DNA from: Rhizobium ecuadorense
GTDB taxonomy: Bacteria; Pseudomonadota; Alphaproteobacteria; Rhizobiales; Rhizobiaceae
Assembly (NCBI RefSeq): GCF_001187535.1
Contig: NZ_LFIO01000812.1
Span: 1 to 64,000, forward strand
Direction: 5' to 3'
Length of the DNA: 64,000 nucleotides
Shown here: in pieces, positions 49,974-57,193 of the stretch
Layout of the letters: every line of letters starts with the position of its first letter
Numbering within the stretch: position 1 is the stretch's first letter
Translations under genes and position numbers: made by a program
The notes under the pieces: generated by a model
The model's database searches: none
Told to the model about the DNA's origin: nothing
What the model saw: the letters and a program-made list of their open reading frames with translations, nothing else

Positions 49974-50017
49974 GTGATTACGGGAAAGCGATCGCGGGAT
50001 AGGTGATCGCAGGAAAA
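49974..50017 (+). repeat. Three short imperfect tandem units
   Basis: Units GTGATTACGGGAAA, GCGATCGCGGGATAG and GTGATCGCAGGAAAA follow each other at 14-15 base spacing, just after the TPP-enzyme remnant. No function is apparent; slippage during decay is the simplest reading. Confidence 0.4.
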
Positions 50018-50046
50018 CGCGCCGCTTGAAAGGCAGGCGGCGCACA

Positions 50047-50226
50047 TCAATCCTCTGTTTCGCTATTCGCCGGCTCGTCGAGCATCGTGCGGTGGCGATG
50101 GAGGCTTTCCTCCCGGTGGGCGATCAGCGCGTTTTTTGCGACCTTGGCGTTACCCCGGGTGATTGCTGCCAGAATGGCGGCATGTTCCTTGTTGATCTTT
50201 TTCAAATAGGTGCTGTAGCCGCGCGC
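50047..50226 (-). pseudogene. C-terminal fragment of a GntR/FCD regulator
   Basis: About 60 residues reading ARGYSTYLKKINKEHAAILA and then AITRGNAKVAKNALIAHREESL, the last two helices of an FCD ligand-binding domain with its conserved histidine. There is no DNA-binding domain; upstream on the minus strand the sequence passes directly into the 3' end of the large FAD/Fe-S dehydrogenase gene. This is a truncated relic, probably of the regulator that once belonged to one of the neighbouring genes. Confidence 0.65.
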
Positions 50227-50258
50227 GCTAGTCGGCGCGCGCCTCGACCACGGCGTCA

Positions 50259-53200
50259 TCAGTCACGAGGTTTTCGAGATAGTCGTAGGCGCGGGCGATC
50301 AGCGCCTCGGGCGCGCGTCTTGCAGATATGCTCGGTTTCGGGGATTATCTTGTCGATGACCTGAAATGGATGCGGAATTTGCTTGCCGTCGATTTCTTTC
50401 ACCTGCGAGCGACAGGAATATCCTGTCGCCATAAGGATATGGGTCTCGCCGGCGGCATCCAGCTCCGGCTTCCAGCTCATCGCATAAAGACGCTCGGAGA
50501 TCGGCCGGTTGCGAGCCTCGTGGCCGAAGGTGCCGGCCATGCCGCAGCACCCGGTTTGGGCTGGCCGAAGGTCGATGCCGAGACTTTTGAATATTTTCTG
50601 CCATTGCCCGACGGAGGCCGGCGCATTGGTGCGTTCCGTGCAATGGGCGAGCAACCGGAAGCTTCTACTCGGAGCGGCGGCAGATGAAGCGGCGAGCCGG
50701 TCGAGATTGTCGATGAGCCATTCCTGCGGCAGCAGAACGGTCGCCTTCAGCATCCCCTTATATTCGCTGCGAAAGGCGAGCGTCATCGACGGATCGAGCC
50801 CGACGAGCGCCACGCCTGTCTCGTACAGTCGCTGCAGATAACGTGCGGTCCGCTCGGCCGCCGCCTCGAAGCGTCCGAGATAGCCGTGAACATGCAGGGC
50901 TTTGCCATTGACGTGGGAGGTTGCAAGAAAGGGCGTCAGCCCCATTTTCCGAGCGATCCGGATGGCAGCAAGCGCGACATCGGGATCGAAGTGGGCGGTG
51001 AAGGCATCGGCGACGAAAACGACACTCCGCTGCCTTTCCTCGCGCGACAGGGCTTCGATCGCCTGAGCGGTCGCAAGCGGCACGCCGAGGCGGACGGCTT
51101 CCCTTGCGAGCGAGATCTGCGGCAGACGCGGCAGGGAAGTCAGCCCGGTCATGCTCATCATCGTCCTGCCGGCGCGCGTGCCGACGATGAAGTTATAGGC
51201 CGGCCGGATGCGCCGGACGAACGGCAAGGTGGTTTCGATCGCTGCGACCAGCGGATCCTTCAGCGGGCGGAGGTAGCGTCCATAATAGAGTTCCAGGAAT
51301 TTCGAGCGGAAGGCCGGCACGCTGACTTTCACCGGACATTGCCCAGCGCAGGCCTTGCAGGCGAGACATGTGTCCATCGCCGCGCGCACCTCGTGGGAAA
51401 AGTCATCCCGATTGGCCGGGTTCAGCGAGTTGAAAGCGCGGCGCGCGAGACTTACGAGGGGCGTGCCGCGCCGCAGCCGTGTCACCTCCTGGCGCGGGTC
51501 GATGCCTTTTTCGGCAAGCAGCCTCAGCCATTCCCGCATCAGCGCGGCGCGGCCCTTGGGGGAAAAACGCCGGTCGCGCGTTGCCTTGTAGGAGGGGCAC
51601 ATCGGGCTCGTTTCGTCGAAATCGAAGCAGGCGCCGTTGCCGTTGCAATAGGCGGCGTTGTCGAACGCGGAGCGGATCTCGTTGCCGATGATGCGGTCGA
51701 TATCTCCCCGCAGCGGGACATCGTCGATCTTCGTCAGCACTTCCGCGGAAGGGGTCGCGATCTTGCCCGGATTGAGCCGATTCTCAGGATCGAACACCCG
51801 CTTGATTTCCTGCAGGCTGGGATAAAGATCGCCGAAAAATTCCGGCACATATTCCGAACGCACGCCCTTGCCGTGCTCTCCCCAGAGGACGCCGCCATAT
51901 TTGCGGGTGAGCGCCACGACGGCGTCACTGATGTCGCGCACCAGCCTGATGTGGTCGTCGCGGGTGAGGTCGAGCGCCGGCCGCACGTGCAGGACGCCGG
52001 CATCGACATGGCCGAACATGCCGTAGGAAAGGCCCGCGCCATCGAGAAGCGAACGGAACTCGCGAATATAGGCCGCCAGGTTTTCCGGCGGCACGGCCGT
52101 ATCCTCGACGAAGGCGACGGGCCTGACCGGCCCCTCCACATTTCCGAGCAGGCCGACCGCCCGCTTGCGCATCGACCAGATCGCTTCGGCTTCGGCATGG
52201 CCCCGGGCGACCGTGTAGCCGGCATGGCGTGCATTCGCGTCCGTGTCGAGTGCGGCGGTCACTTCCGAAAGCTTGCGCTCGAGTTCCTCTTCATCGTCGG
52301 CAAGCACTTCGGCGATGTTGATGCCGTTGGTCGCGTTCGCCGGATCGTCGGGAAAGAAGCGGGCAATGCCGGTCCAGACGATGTCGCCTTTCGCGAGGCC
52401 GAGCACTTTCTCGTCGACCGTTTCCACCGAGGCGACCTTCAGCGCCACCAGGTTGCGTGCATCCTCCAAGGCGGTGTTGAAGTCCCCGTAGCGGATATTG
52501 ATCAGTGCCGCATGGGCGGGGATCGGCAGAAGGTTGAGTTCGGCTTCGGCGATCATCGCCAGCGTGCCCTCGGAGCCGCAGAGAACGGCGTTGAGGTCGA
52601 AGCGTCCGTCGCCACGTGTGACATGGGCGAGGTCGTAGCCGGTCATGTAGCGGTTCAGCTTCGGAAAGATCTCGGTAATCCGCTCGCGCTTTTCCCGCGC
52701 AATCCGTTCGACCGTCCTGTGGATTTCGCCGAGGCGATCCTCGCGCGCGGCGATCCCCGCGAGCGCCTCTGCATCGAGCGGACGCGACCAAAAGTCGGAC
52801 CCGTCCATAAGCACGACGCGCAATCCGAGGACGTGGTTGCTGGTCTTGCCGTAGAGGCAGGAGCCCTGGCCGCAGGCGTCGGTGGAGATCATGCCGCCGA
52901 TGGTGGCGCGGTTGGAGGTCGAGAGCTCCGGTGCGAAAAAGAGGCCGTAGGGCTTCAGTACCCGGTTCAGCTCATCCTTGACGACGCCGGCCTGGACGCG
53001 CGCAACCCTTCGGACCGGATCGATTTCCAGAATGGACGTCATGTGCCGCGAACAGTCCACCACGACGCCCGATGTCAGGGATTGGCCATTCGTGCCGGTG
53101 CCGCCGCCGCGCGGTGCGATGCTTATCCCCCGGAAGGCCGGTTCCGATAGAGTGGCCGCCACGAGCTGCAGGTCTTCGACGCCCCTCGGAAAAAGGATGC

Positions 53201-53360
53201 CGGTCGGCTCGATCTGGTAAATGGAATTGTCGGTCGAAAATACCGTCCGGCTGGCGGCGCCGGTCTCGATATCGCCGGTAAACCCCGCCTCGACGAGGCG
53301 CTGGAAGAAATCCGCGGGAGGAAGGCAGATCGAGATCTTTGGCTGCAGGCGTGGAATCAT
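50259..53360 (-). CDS. FAD- and Fe-S-containing D-2-hydroxyacid dehydrogenase (YdiJ/D-2-hydroxyglutarate dehydrogenase type)
   Basis: 1033 residues from the ATG at 53358-53360 with AAGG upstream; the frame runs on to 54002, but that part is antisense to an SDR remnant. An N-terminal FAD_binding_4 domain has IAPRGGGTGTNGQSLTSGVVVD and LSTSNRATIGGMISTDACGQGS. The oxidase C-domain has GMFGHVDAGVLHVRPALDLT and GVLWGEHGKGVRSEY, with metal-site histidines. The Fe-S part has CNGNGACFDFDETSPMCPSY and CLACKACAGQCPVKVS, then the CCG-type TGCCGMAGTFGHEA. YdiJ of E. coli oxidises D-2-hydroxyglutarate; lactate or glycolate are alternatives. The last 20 residues (after HICKTR) look random and may be a changed frame. 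Confidence 0.9.
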   Translation of the reverse strand: MIPRLQPKISICLPPADFFQRLVEAGFTGDIETGAASRTVFSTDNSIYQIEPTGILFPRGVEDLQLVAATLSEPAFRGISIAPRGGGTGTNGQSLTSGVVVDCSRHMTSILEIDPVRRVARVQAGVVKDELNRVLKPYGLFFAPELSTSNRATIGGMISTDACGQGSCLYGKTSNHVLGLRVVLMDGSDFWSRPLDAEALAGIAAREDRLGEIHRTVERIAREKRERITEIFPKLNRYMTGYDLAHVTRGDGRFDLNAVLCGSEGTLAMIAEAELNLLPIPAHAALINIRYGDFNTALEDARNLVALKVASVETVDEKVLGLAKGDIVWTGIARFFPDDPANATNGINIAEVLADDEEELERKLSEVTAALDTDANARHAGYTVARGHAEAEAIWSMRKRAVGLLGNVEGPVRPVAFVEDTAVPPENLAAYIREFRSLLDGAGLSYGMFGHVDAGVLHVRPALDLTRDDHIRLVRDISDAVVALTRKYGGVLWGEHGKGVRSEYVPEFFGDLYPSLQEIKRVFDPENRLNPGKIATPSAEVLTKIDDVPLRGDIDRIIGNEIRSAFDNAAYCNGNGACFDFDETSPMCPSYKATRDRRFSPKGRAALMREWLRLLAEKGIDPRQEVTRLRRGTPLVSLARRAFNSLNPANRDDFSHEVRAAMDTCLACKACAGQCPVKVSVPAFRSKFLELYYGRYLRPLKDPLVAAIETTLPFVRRIRPAYNFIVGTRAGRTMMSMTGLTSLPRLPQISLAREAVRLGVPLATAQAIEALSREERQRSVVFVADAFTAHFDPDVALAAIRIARKMGLTPFLATSHVNGKALHVHGYLGRFEAAAERTARYLQRLYETGVALVGLDPSMTLAFRSEYKGMLKATVLLPQEWLIDNLDRLAASSAAAPSRSFRLLAHCTERTNAPASVGQWQKIFKSLGIDLRPAQTGCCGMAGTFGHEARNRPISERLYAMSWKPELDAAGETHILMATGYSCRSQVKEIDGKQIPHPFQVIDKIIPETEHICKTRARGADRPRLRLSRKPRD

Positions 53361-53375
53361 TTCGAAACCTTCAGA

Positions 53376-53840
53376 ATGCACTTGAGCTTTGCCATGATCG
53401 ACATCAATCTCAAAGCGCCGATGCATCTGACCCGCGCATTCCTGCCTGCCATGGTCGAAAGAAAGCGTGGCCACCTCATCTACATCGGTTCGAGCGGCGG
53501 TCAGGCGCCATATCCGAATATGGGTGCCTACGGGCCGTCGAAGGCCGGGCTTAGCCTGTTTTGCGACAATCTGCGTTGCGACCTGCTCGGAAGCTCGGTG
53601 CGCGTGACCGAGGTGGTGCCGGGCCGCGTGCAGACGGACCTCTATCGCACCGCAATGGCCGGCAATCAGGCGCGAACTCTGCTTTGCGACGGCTACCGCC
53701 CGATACAGCCCGCTCACATCGCCTCGATCATCGCGAATGCCATCGAGCTTCCTGTTTTCGTCGACGTGTCCCGGATCGAGGTCTTCCCGACCGACCAGGC
53801 GACCGGCGGCGGCACGATGGTCAAATTCTCTGAGCAGTAA
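53376..53840 (+). pseudogene. N-terminally truncated short-chain dehydrogenase
   Basis: 154 residues matching only the second half of an SDR: MIDINLKAPMHLTRAFLPAM, the catalytic serine in IYIGSSGG, YGPSKAGL with the active tyrosine and lysine, and VTEVVPGRVQTDLY. The nucleotide-binding first half (TGxxxGxG to NNAG) is absent; upstream lies the divergent start of the YdiJ-type gene, 15 bases away. Without a cofactor site it cannot be a working oxidoreductase. A recombination that placed the YdiJ gene here probably removed the 5' half. Confidence 0.75.
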
Positions 53841-54022
53841 GCGGGCGATCCGCAGACGTGCCAACGATGGCCGAGCCTTCCGCACCGGCATTCCGGCGCC
53901 TCGATCGCACGGCAAACGATGCCGACACCGAGGCGCCGGTCTCCCCCTCCAGGGAACAGAAGTGCTGCTCCGGCGTTCGAAATGAAAGAAGATGATTCCC
54001 ACGTCTTTCCGGAGTGCCTGTC

Positions 54023-54313
54023 ATGGAAGAAAAGGCCAATACAATCAAAGATCTCAGCGTCGAGGAACGCGAGGAGATCTTCGTTGACATCGCCCGTACG
54101 CTGGAAGACACGGCACGTGAGGCCCTTGTCGAGGGCGATGCGCAATTTGCAGAACTTTCCATCAACATGGCTGAAGCAATTCGGGTCAGCGCCGACGAAC
54201 TGGCCCGTGACGATCCCGAGAATGCCGAGCGCGTGCTGCTGCGGGCAACGGCGATGATCTCGCAGTTCGAGGCCGTGCATCCCTATCGCATGGTGAGCGT
54301 GGCCGTTCATTGA
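54023..54313 (+). CDS. Small acidic protein, unknown
   Basis: 96 residues from the ATG at 54023 with GGAG 9 bases upstream. It is acidic and almost wholly helical in appearance (LSVEEREEIFVDIARTLEDTAR, AELSINMAEAIRVSADELAR). It lacks cysteines and membrane segments. No family is recognised. It is followed within 128 bases by two further small hydrophilic proteins and an HD-domain protein on the same strand, a group that looks like stress or general-response genes in rhizobia. Confidence 0.6.
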   Translation: MEEKANTIKDLSVEEREEIFVDIARTLEDTAREALVEGDAQFAELSINMAEAIRVSADELARDDPENAERVLLRATAMISQFEAVHPYRMVSVAVH

Positions 54314-54441
54314 CGGCCGGGATAGCGCCCGGGCGCTCCGGCCCGAGCCTCCACTCAAATCATTGCCATCGGTGGGAACTCTTGCAACCCGCGAGGTTTA
54401 TCGGATCGAAATATCTTTGCATGAGTGGAAGGATGACCGGT

Positions 54442-54792
54442 ATGACGCCCAGATCCGCCCTGCCGCCGGAAAGCGGCACTGACGACGCACGCTCCGCCGA
54501 CACGCAGCAGGCGGCGGATGATCGTCGCAGGACGTTGGAGAATGCCCGCAGGAACGTAGGCACGGTGATAGGCGGCGCCGACACCGAAACACCCAGCCTG
54601 AAACTTGCGAAGGAATATTTGAGACTCGGTGGCTGCCGCCGGTCCAAAATTGACGACAACATCACCGAAGTCCGCCAATGGGACGAGGATCCGCCGGAGG
54701 CCGAACGGTTCTGGAAGGAGCGGGTGGAGACGCTTTCAAAAGATGCGCGTAAACAGGTGGAGGATTTTCTGCCGACCATCAACACACCCTGA
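54442..54792 (+). CDS. Small hydrophilic protein, unknown
   Basis: 116 residues from the ATG at 54442, chosen for GGAAGGA about 9 bases upstream; in-frame ATGs at 54421 and 54433 are alternatives. It begins with a low-complexity polar part (residues 1-40) and continues with a charged helical region ending ERFWKERVETLSKDARKQ. I do not recognise a domain. It may be co-transcribed with the DUF2934 gene 31 bases downstream. Confidence 0.55.
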   Translation: MTPRSALPPESGTDDARSADTQQAADDRRRTLENARRNVGTVIGGADTETPSLKLAKEYLRLGGCRRSKIDDNITEVRQWDEDPPEAERFWKERVETLSKDARKQVEDFLPTINTP

Positions 54793-54823
54793 ATGGCTGA
54801 TTCAAATGTGCTTGGAGGAGATC

Positions 54824-55153
54824 ATGGCTATAGACAAGCACGAGCAGATACGTCGCCGTGCTTACGAAATCTGGGAGGCCGAGGGTCGCCCGGATGGTGC
54901 GGACCAGCGCCATTGGCTGCAAGCATGCGATGAACTGGCCGGCGAGGACGAGCATGAGACGCTGCAGGACCTGCTCGATGAAGACGACAGGGATGATGCG
55001 GCGCTGCTTCAGGGCGCCGGTGAGAGCGGCGATTTCGATCGGCGGCCACCAAAGCGCGGCCGGGTTACCCAGGTTCTTCCCGTGCCTGATATCGAAATGA
55101 CGGCGGGCGAAAAGCCGTCCCAGCGGAAGATCAGGAAGACCGAAGGGCCGTGA
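54824..55153 (+). CDS. DUF2934-domain protein
   Basis: 109 residues from an ATG with a perfect GGAGGAG site. Residues 7-34 (IRRRAYEIWEAEGRPDGADQ, then HWLQA) are the DUF2934 motif, a short helical element found in many rhizobial small proteins, often in several copies per genome and often near stress genes. The rest is acidic, then basic at the C-terminus. The function is not established. Its stop is four bases before the HD-domain gene, so the two are surely one transcript. Confidence 0.8.
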   Translation: MAIDKHEQIRRRAYEIWEAEGRPDGADQRHWLQACDELAGEDEHETLQDLLDEDDRDDAALLQGAGESGDFDRRPPKRGRVTQVLPVPDIEMTAGEKPSQRKIRKTEGP

Positions 55154-55157
55154 TCCG

Positions 55158-55577
55158 ATGCAGCATCTCGACCACGCCATCCAAATCGCTCTCGAGGCGC
55201 ATGAAGACCAGGTTGACAAGACTGACCGGCCGTTCTTCGAGCACTGCCAGCGGGTAGCACTTCTCGTTTCCGGCGACGATACCCGAACGGTCGCCTATCT
55301 TCATGACGTCGTCGAGAAGGGAAGCGGGTGGACGCTCGACAGGTTGAGGGAGGAAGGCTTTCCGCCGGCAATTATCTCCGCGGTCGATGCCCTGACGCGG
55401 CGGCCCGACGAGCCGGATGACGATTTCGTCAGACGTGCGGCATCCAATCCGCTAGCCCTGCCGGTCAAACAGGCCGACCTCGAAGACAATCTCCGCCAGG
55501 CCGAACATGCCGGCAAGAAAACGGAAAAATACCAGCGCGGCCTGGATCTCCTGCGTACCCTGAGGAACTGGCAATAA
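55158..55577 (+). CDS. HD-domain phosphohydrolase-like protein
   Basis: 139 residues with the metal-binding pattern of the HD superfamily: H29 in FFEHCQRV, H49-D50 in YLHDVVEKG, and a downstream aspartate in KQADLEDNLRQA. It resembles the stand-alone hydrolase half of RelA/SpoT proteins (Mesh1-like small alarmone hydrolases), including ALxHDVVE and the later KxADxxxN pattern. Hydrolysis of a nucleotide such as ppGpp is a fair guess but not proven. It ends the four-gene group starting at 54023. Confidence 0.75.
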   Translation: MQHLDHAIQIALEAHEDQVDKTDRPFFEHCQRVALLVSGDDTRTVAYLHDVVEKGSGWTLDRLREEGFPPAIISAVDALTRRPDEPDDDFVRRAASNPLALPVKQADLEDNLRQAEHAGKKTEKYQRGLDLLRTLRNWQ

Positions 55578-55651
55578 GAGCGCTCGGCAGCGCGCGCGCT
55601 ACTGCGCCTTCATCTCATGTGCCGCGAGCGGCCACGGGCGTTTGCCCCATT

Positions 55652-55921
55652 TCACGTTTTGTTGGCAAACCACACGATCGGAGTGCCGAGCACCCCTCCC
55701 TTGCGCATCGCTGCCTTCAGTTCTTCCAGCTTACTGAAAGCCTGAGCCGCTTCCAGCGTGGCAAACTCGTGCGTAACGGTAATGTCGTTCGGATTGTCGG
55801 TGGCCCGGTAGACGGCTTCCGCCGTAACGCCATTGGCCTTTTGCACCTGTTGAAACGCATCGTATGTCTTGCGCCAGGTGGCGTAGTCGGAGACCTCGTG
55901 TCTGACGAATAACGTCGTCAT
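55652..55921 (-). CDS. Small ferredoxin-like (dimeric alpha/beta barrel) protein
   Basis: 89 residues. The sequence VRHEVSDYATWRKTYDAFQQ, DITVTHEFATLEAAQAFS and the central helix fit the dimeric alpha/beta-barrel superfamily, which includes antibiotic-biosynthesis monooxygenases and cyclase-like proteins. AGGAGGATGAT lies just before the ATG. Function unknown. The gene at 55966, upstream on the same strand, encodes a protein of nearly the same size and layout, so the two form a pair. Confidence 0.7.
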   Translation of the reverse strand: MTTLFVRHEVSDYATWRKTYDAFQQVQKANGVTAEAVYRATDNPNDITVTHEFATLEAAQAFSKLEELKAAMRKGGVLGTPIVWFANKT

Positions 55922-55965
55922 ATCATCCTCCCGCGTTGCATTTCCAAGTCTCGTTGAGATGTGTG

Positions 55966-56229
55966 CTACGATTGAACCAGGAACATCATGGTCTCGGGCA
56001 GGACGCCGTCACTCGCCATCGCATCAGCCGCGGCCTTGGTCTGCATGAAGTCCATCAACTTTTGCATGTCCGCAACGTCCATGACCAAACCGACGCGGTT
56101 AGAGGTTTGCGGGTCTGTAAAAGTGCGAATATTCGTGACGCCGATTGGTTCTAGCACCTGCTTGCGAACAGGCGAGGCGAGCCAGTGTTTCGTGTCTTTG
56201 ACGTCGTGATAGATCATTATGGTAGGCAT
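55966..56229 (-). CDS. Small ferredoxin-like protein, partner of the preceding gene
   Basis: 87 residues from the ATG at 56227-56229, which has GGAGGAG upstream; the frame extends to 56277 but that part lacks a start site. MIYHDVKDTKHWLASPVRKQ, NRVGLVMDVADMQKLMDFM and the final MMFLVQS follow the same strand-helix order as its neighbour. The tandem pair may come from an old duplication. No catalytic residues can be identified. Confidence 0.68.
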   Translation of the reverse strand: MPTIMIYHDVKDTKHWLASPVRKQVLEPIGVTNIRTFTDPQTSNRVGLVMDVADMQKLMDFMQTKAAADAMASDGVLPETMMFLVQS

Positions 56230-56500
56230 TGCATCCTCCTCCCATAGTTCCAAAATGAAATCATAGTATACCACCAAGCCTGTCAGGATTTCACTTCAAT
56301 AATATTTATTTAGGAGAATTAAGTTATGAAATTGAGAGGGTAGGTATGATTATTATCAGTAATCCGAAAATATTAATGGCGCACGAGAAGATAAATACAT
56401 AGCTCGGCAAATCTGAAAGATGGGTACGCACTTTAGGATACGATGACAATATCGGTCGACGTATCATCGACAATCGAAGCCGCGCAGGGGAGGTTCAGCA
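56230..56500. other. AT-rich intergenic region with two mini-ORFs
   Basis: 271 bases, noticeably more AT-rich than its surroundings, especially 56265-56400. It must contain promoters for the divergent small-protein pair and the HIT gene. On the plus strand a five-codon ORF (56326-56343) has GGAGA upstream, and an 18-codon ORF (56346-56402) has GAGGG in reasonable position. Both could be leader peptides or chance. No known RNA motif is seen. Confidence 0.45.
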
Positions 56501-57010
56501 ATGAACGAACGCCTACCATTTGATCTCAAGGCCTATGTGCGCGGCATTGAAACAAGGCCATGTTTTATCTGCGGCTTGGTCAGGAACGAGCCCGCTTGCT
56601 TTCATCATCGCATTTTCGAGGACGATGAGACCATCATCTTTCTGAGCAAATATCCGACTCTTCCGGGTTATTGCCTTGTCAGTCCGAAGGAGCACCGTGA
56701 GGATCTGGCGCGAGATATATCGACAGACGAATATCTTCGATTGCAGGAGAAGGTTCACATCTTGTCGCGCGCCCTCAAAAGGCTGTTCGACGCCGAGCGA
56801 ATTTATGTGCTTTCACTCGGCAGTCAGCAAGCCAATAGCCATTTACATTTTCACGTTGTTCCCTTGCCTTCAGGCGTGCCGCTTGAAAAGCAGCAATACC
56901 ATGCGTTGATGGCAGAGCATGGCGTTCTGCAGATACCGGACGATCAAATGGCAGAATGGGCGCAGCAGATCGCTGAGGCGTACCATTCCGAGCTGATTAA
57001 TCGCAGTTAG
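56501..57010 (+). CDS. HIT-family nucleotide hydrolase/transferase-like protein
   Basis: 169 residues with GGGGAGG before the ATG. The histidine-triad motif is NSHLHFHVVPLP (His114, His116, His118). CFIC at residues 21-24 with a nearby histidine pair resembles the zinc site of several HIT proteins. The family hydrolyses nucleoside phosphoramidates or dinucleotides such as Ap4A. The substrate is not evident. The stop lies inside the end of the opposing VapC remnant. Confidence 0.88.
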   Translation: MNERLPFDLKAYVRGIETRPCFICGLVRNEPACFHHRIFEDDETIIFLSKYPTLPGYCLVSPKEHREDLARDISTDEYLRLQEKVHILSRALKRLFDAERIYVLSLGSQQANSHLHFHVVPLPSGVPLEKQQYHALMAEHGVLQIPDDQMAEWAQQIAEAYHSELINRS

Positions 57011-57165
57011 GCCTCACCACGCCCGAGTGGTCCGAGGATGGTGATGCCTTCGCTGCGTGCGGCGTCCGCCATCTTTCGGTCGGCCGTCGCCAGAGGTTGG
57101 TCTTGTGTTTTCGCCAGGGCGACGTAACTCGCGTCATATCCCGACGATGTGATGCGCGAAGTGTA
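57007..57165 (-). pseudogene. C-terminal remnant of a PIN-domain (VapC) toxin
   Basis: About 50 residues on the minus strand read SSGYDASYVALAKTQDQPLA, TADRKMADAARSEG and ITILGPLGRG, the last third of a VapC PIN domain, with two of the acidic residues (in YDASY and TADRK). The N-terminal part with the first catalytic aspartate is missing, and no VapB antitoxin gene is nearby. The upstream sequence leads into the end of the DUF2264 gene. An inactive toxin-antitoxin relic. Confidence 0.65.
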
Positions 57166-57193
57166 ATGAGTTGGTGTGGTGGCGGGATTGCAG

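Noticed and set aside
49974..50017. Three short units considered as the start of a CRISPR array
   Set aside because: Units are only 14-15 bases, imperfect and contiguous without spacers; no cas genes exist in the window.
50886..53150. 754-residue open frame on the plus strand opposite the YdiJ-type gene
   Set aside because: Antisense shadow; the minus-strand protein has full domain motifs.
53361..54002. N-terminal extension of the YdiJ-type frame by 214 residues
   Set aside because: It runs antisense through the SDR remnant, has no family resemblance, and a good start with a ribosome site exists at 53360.
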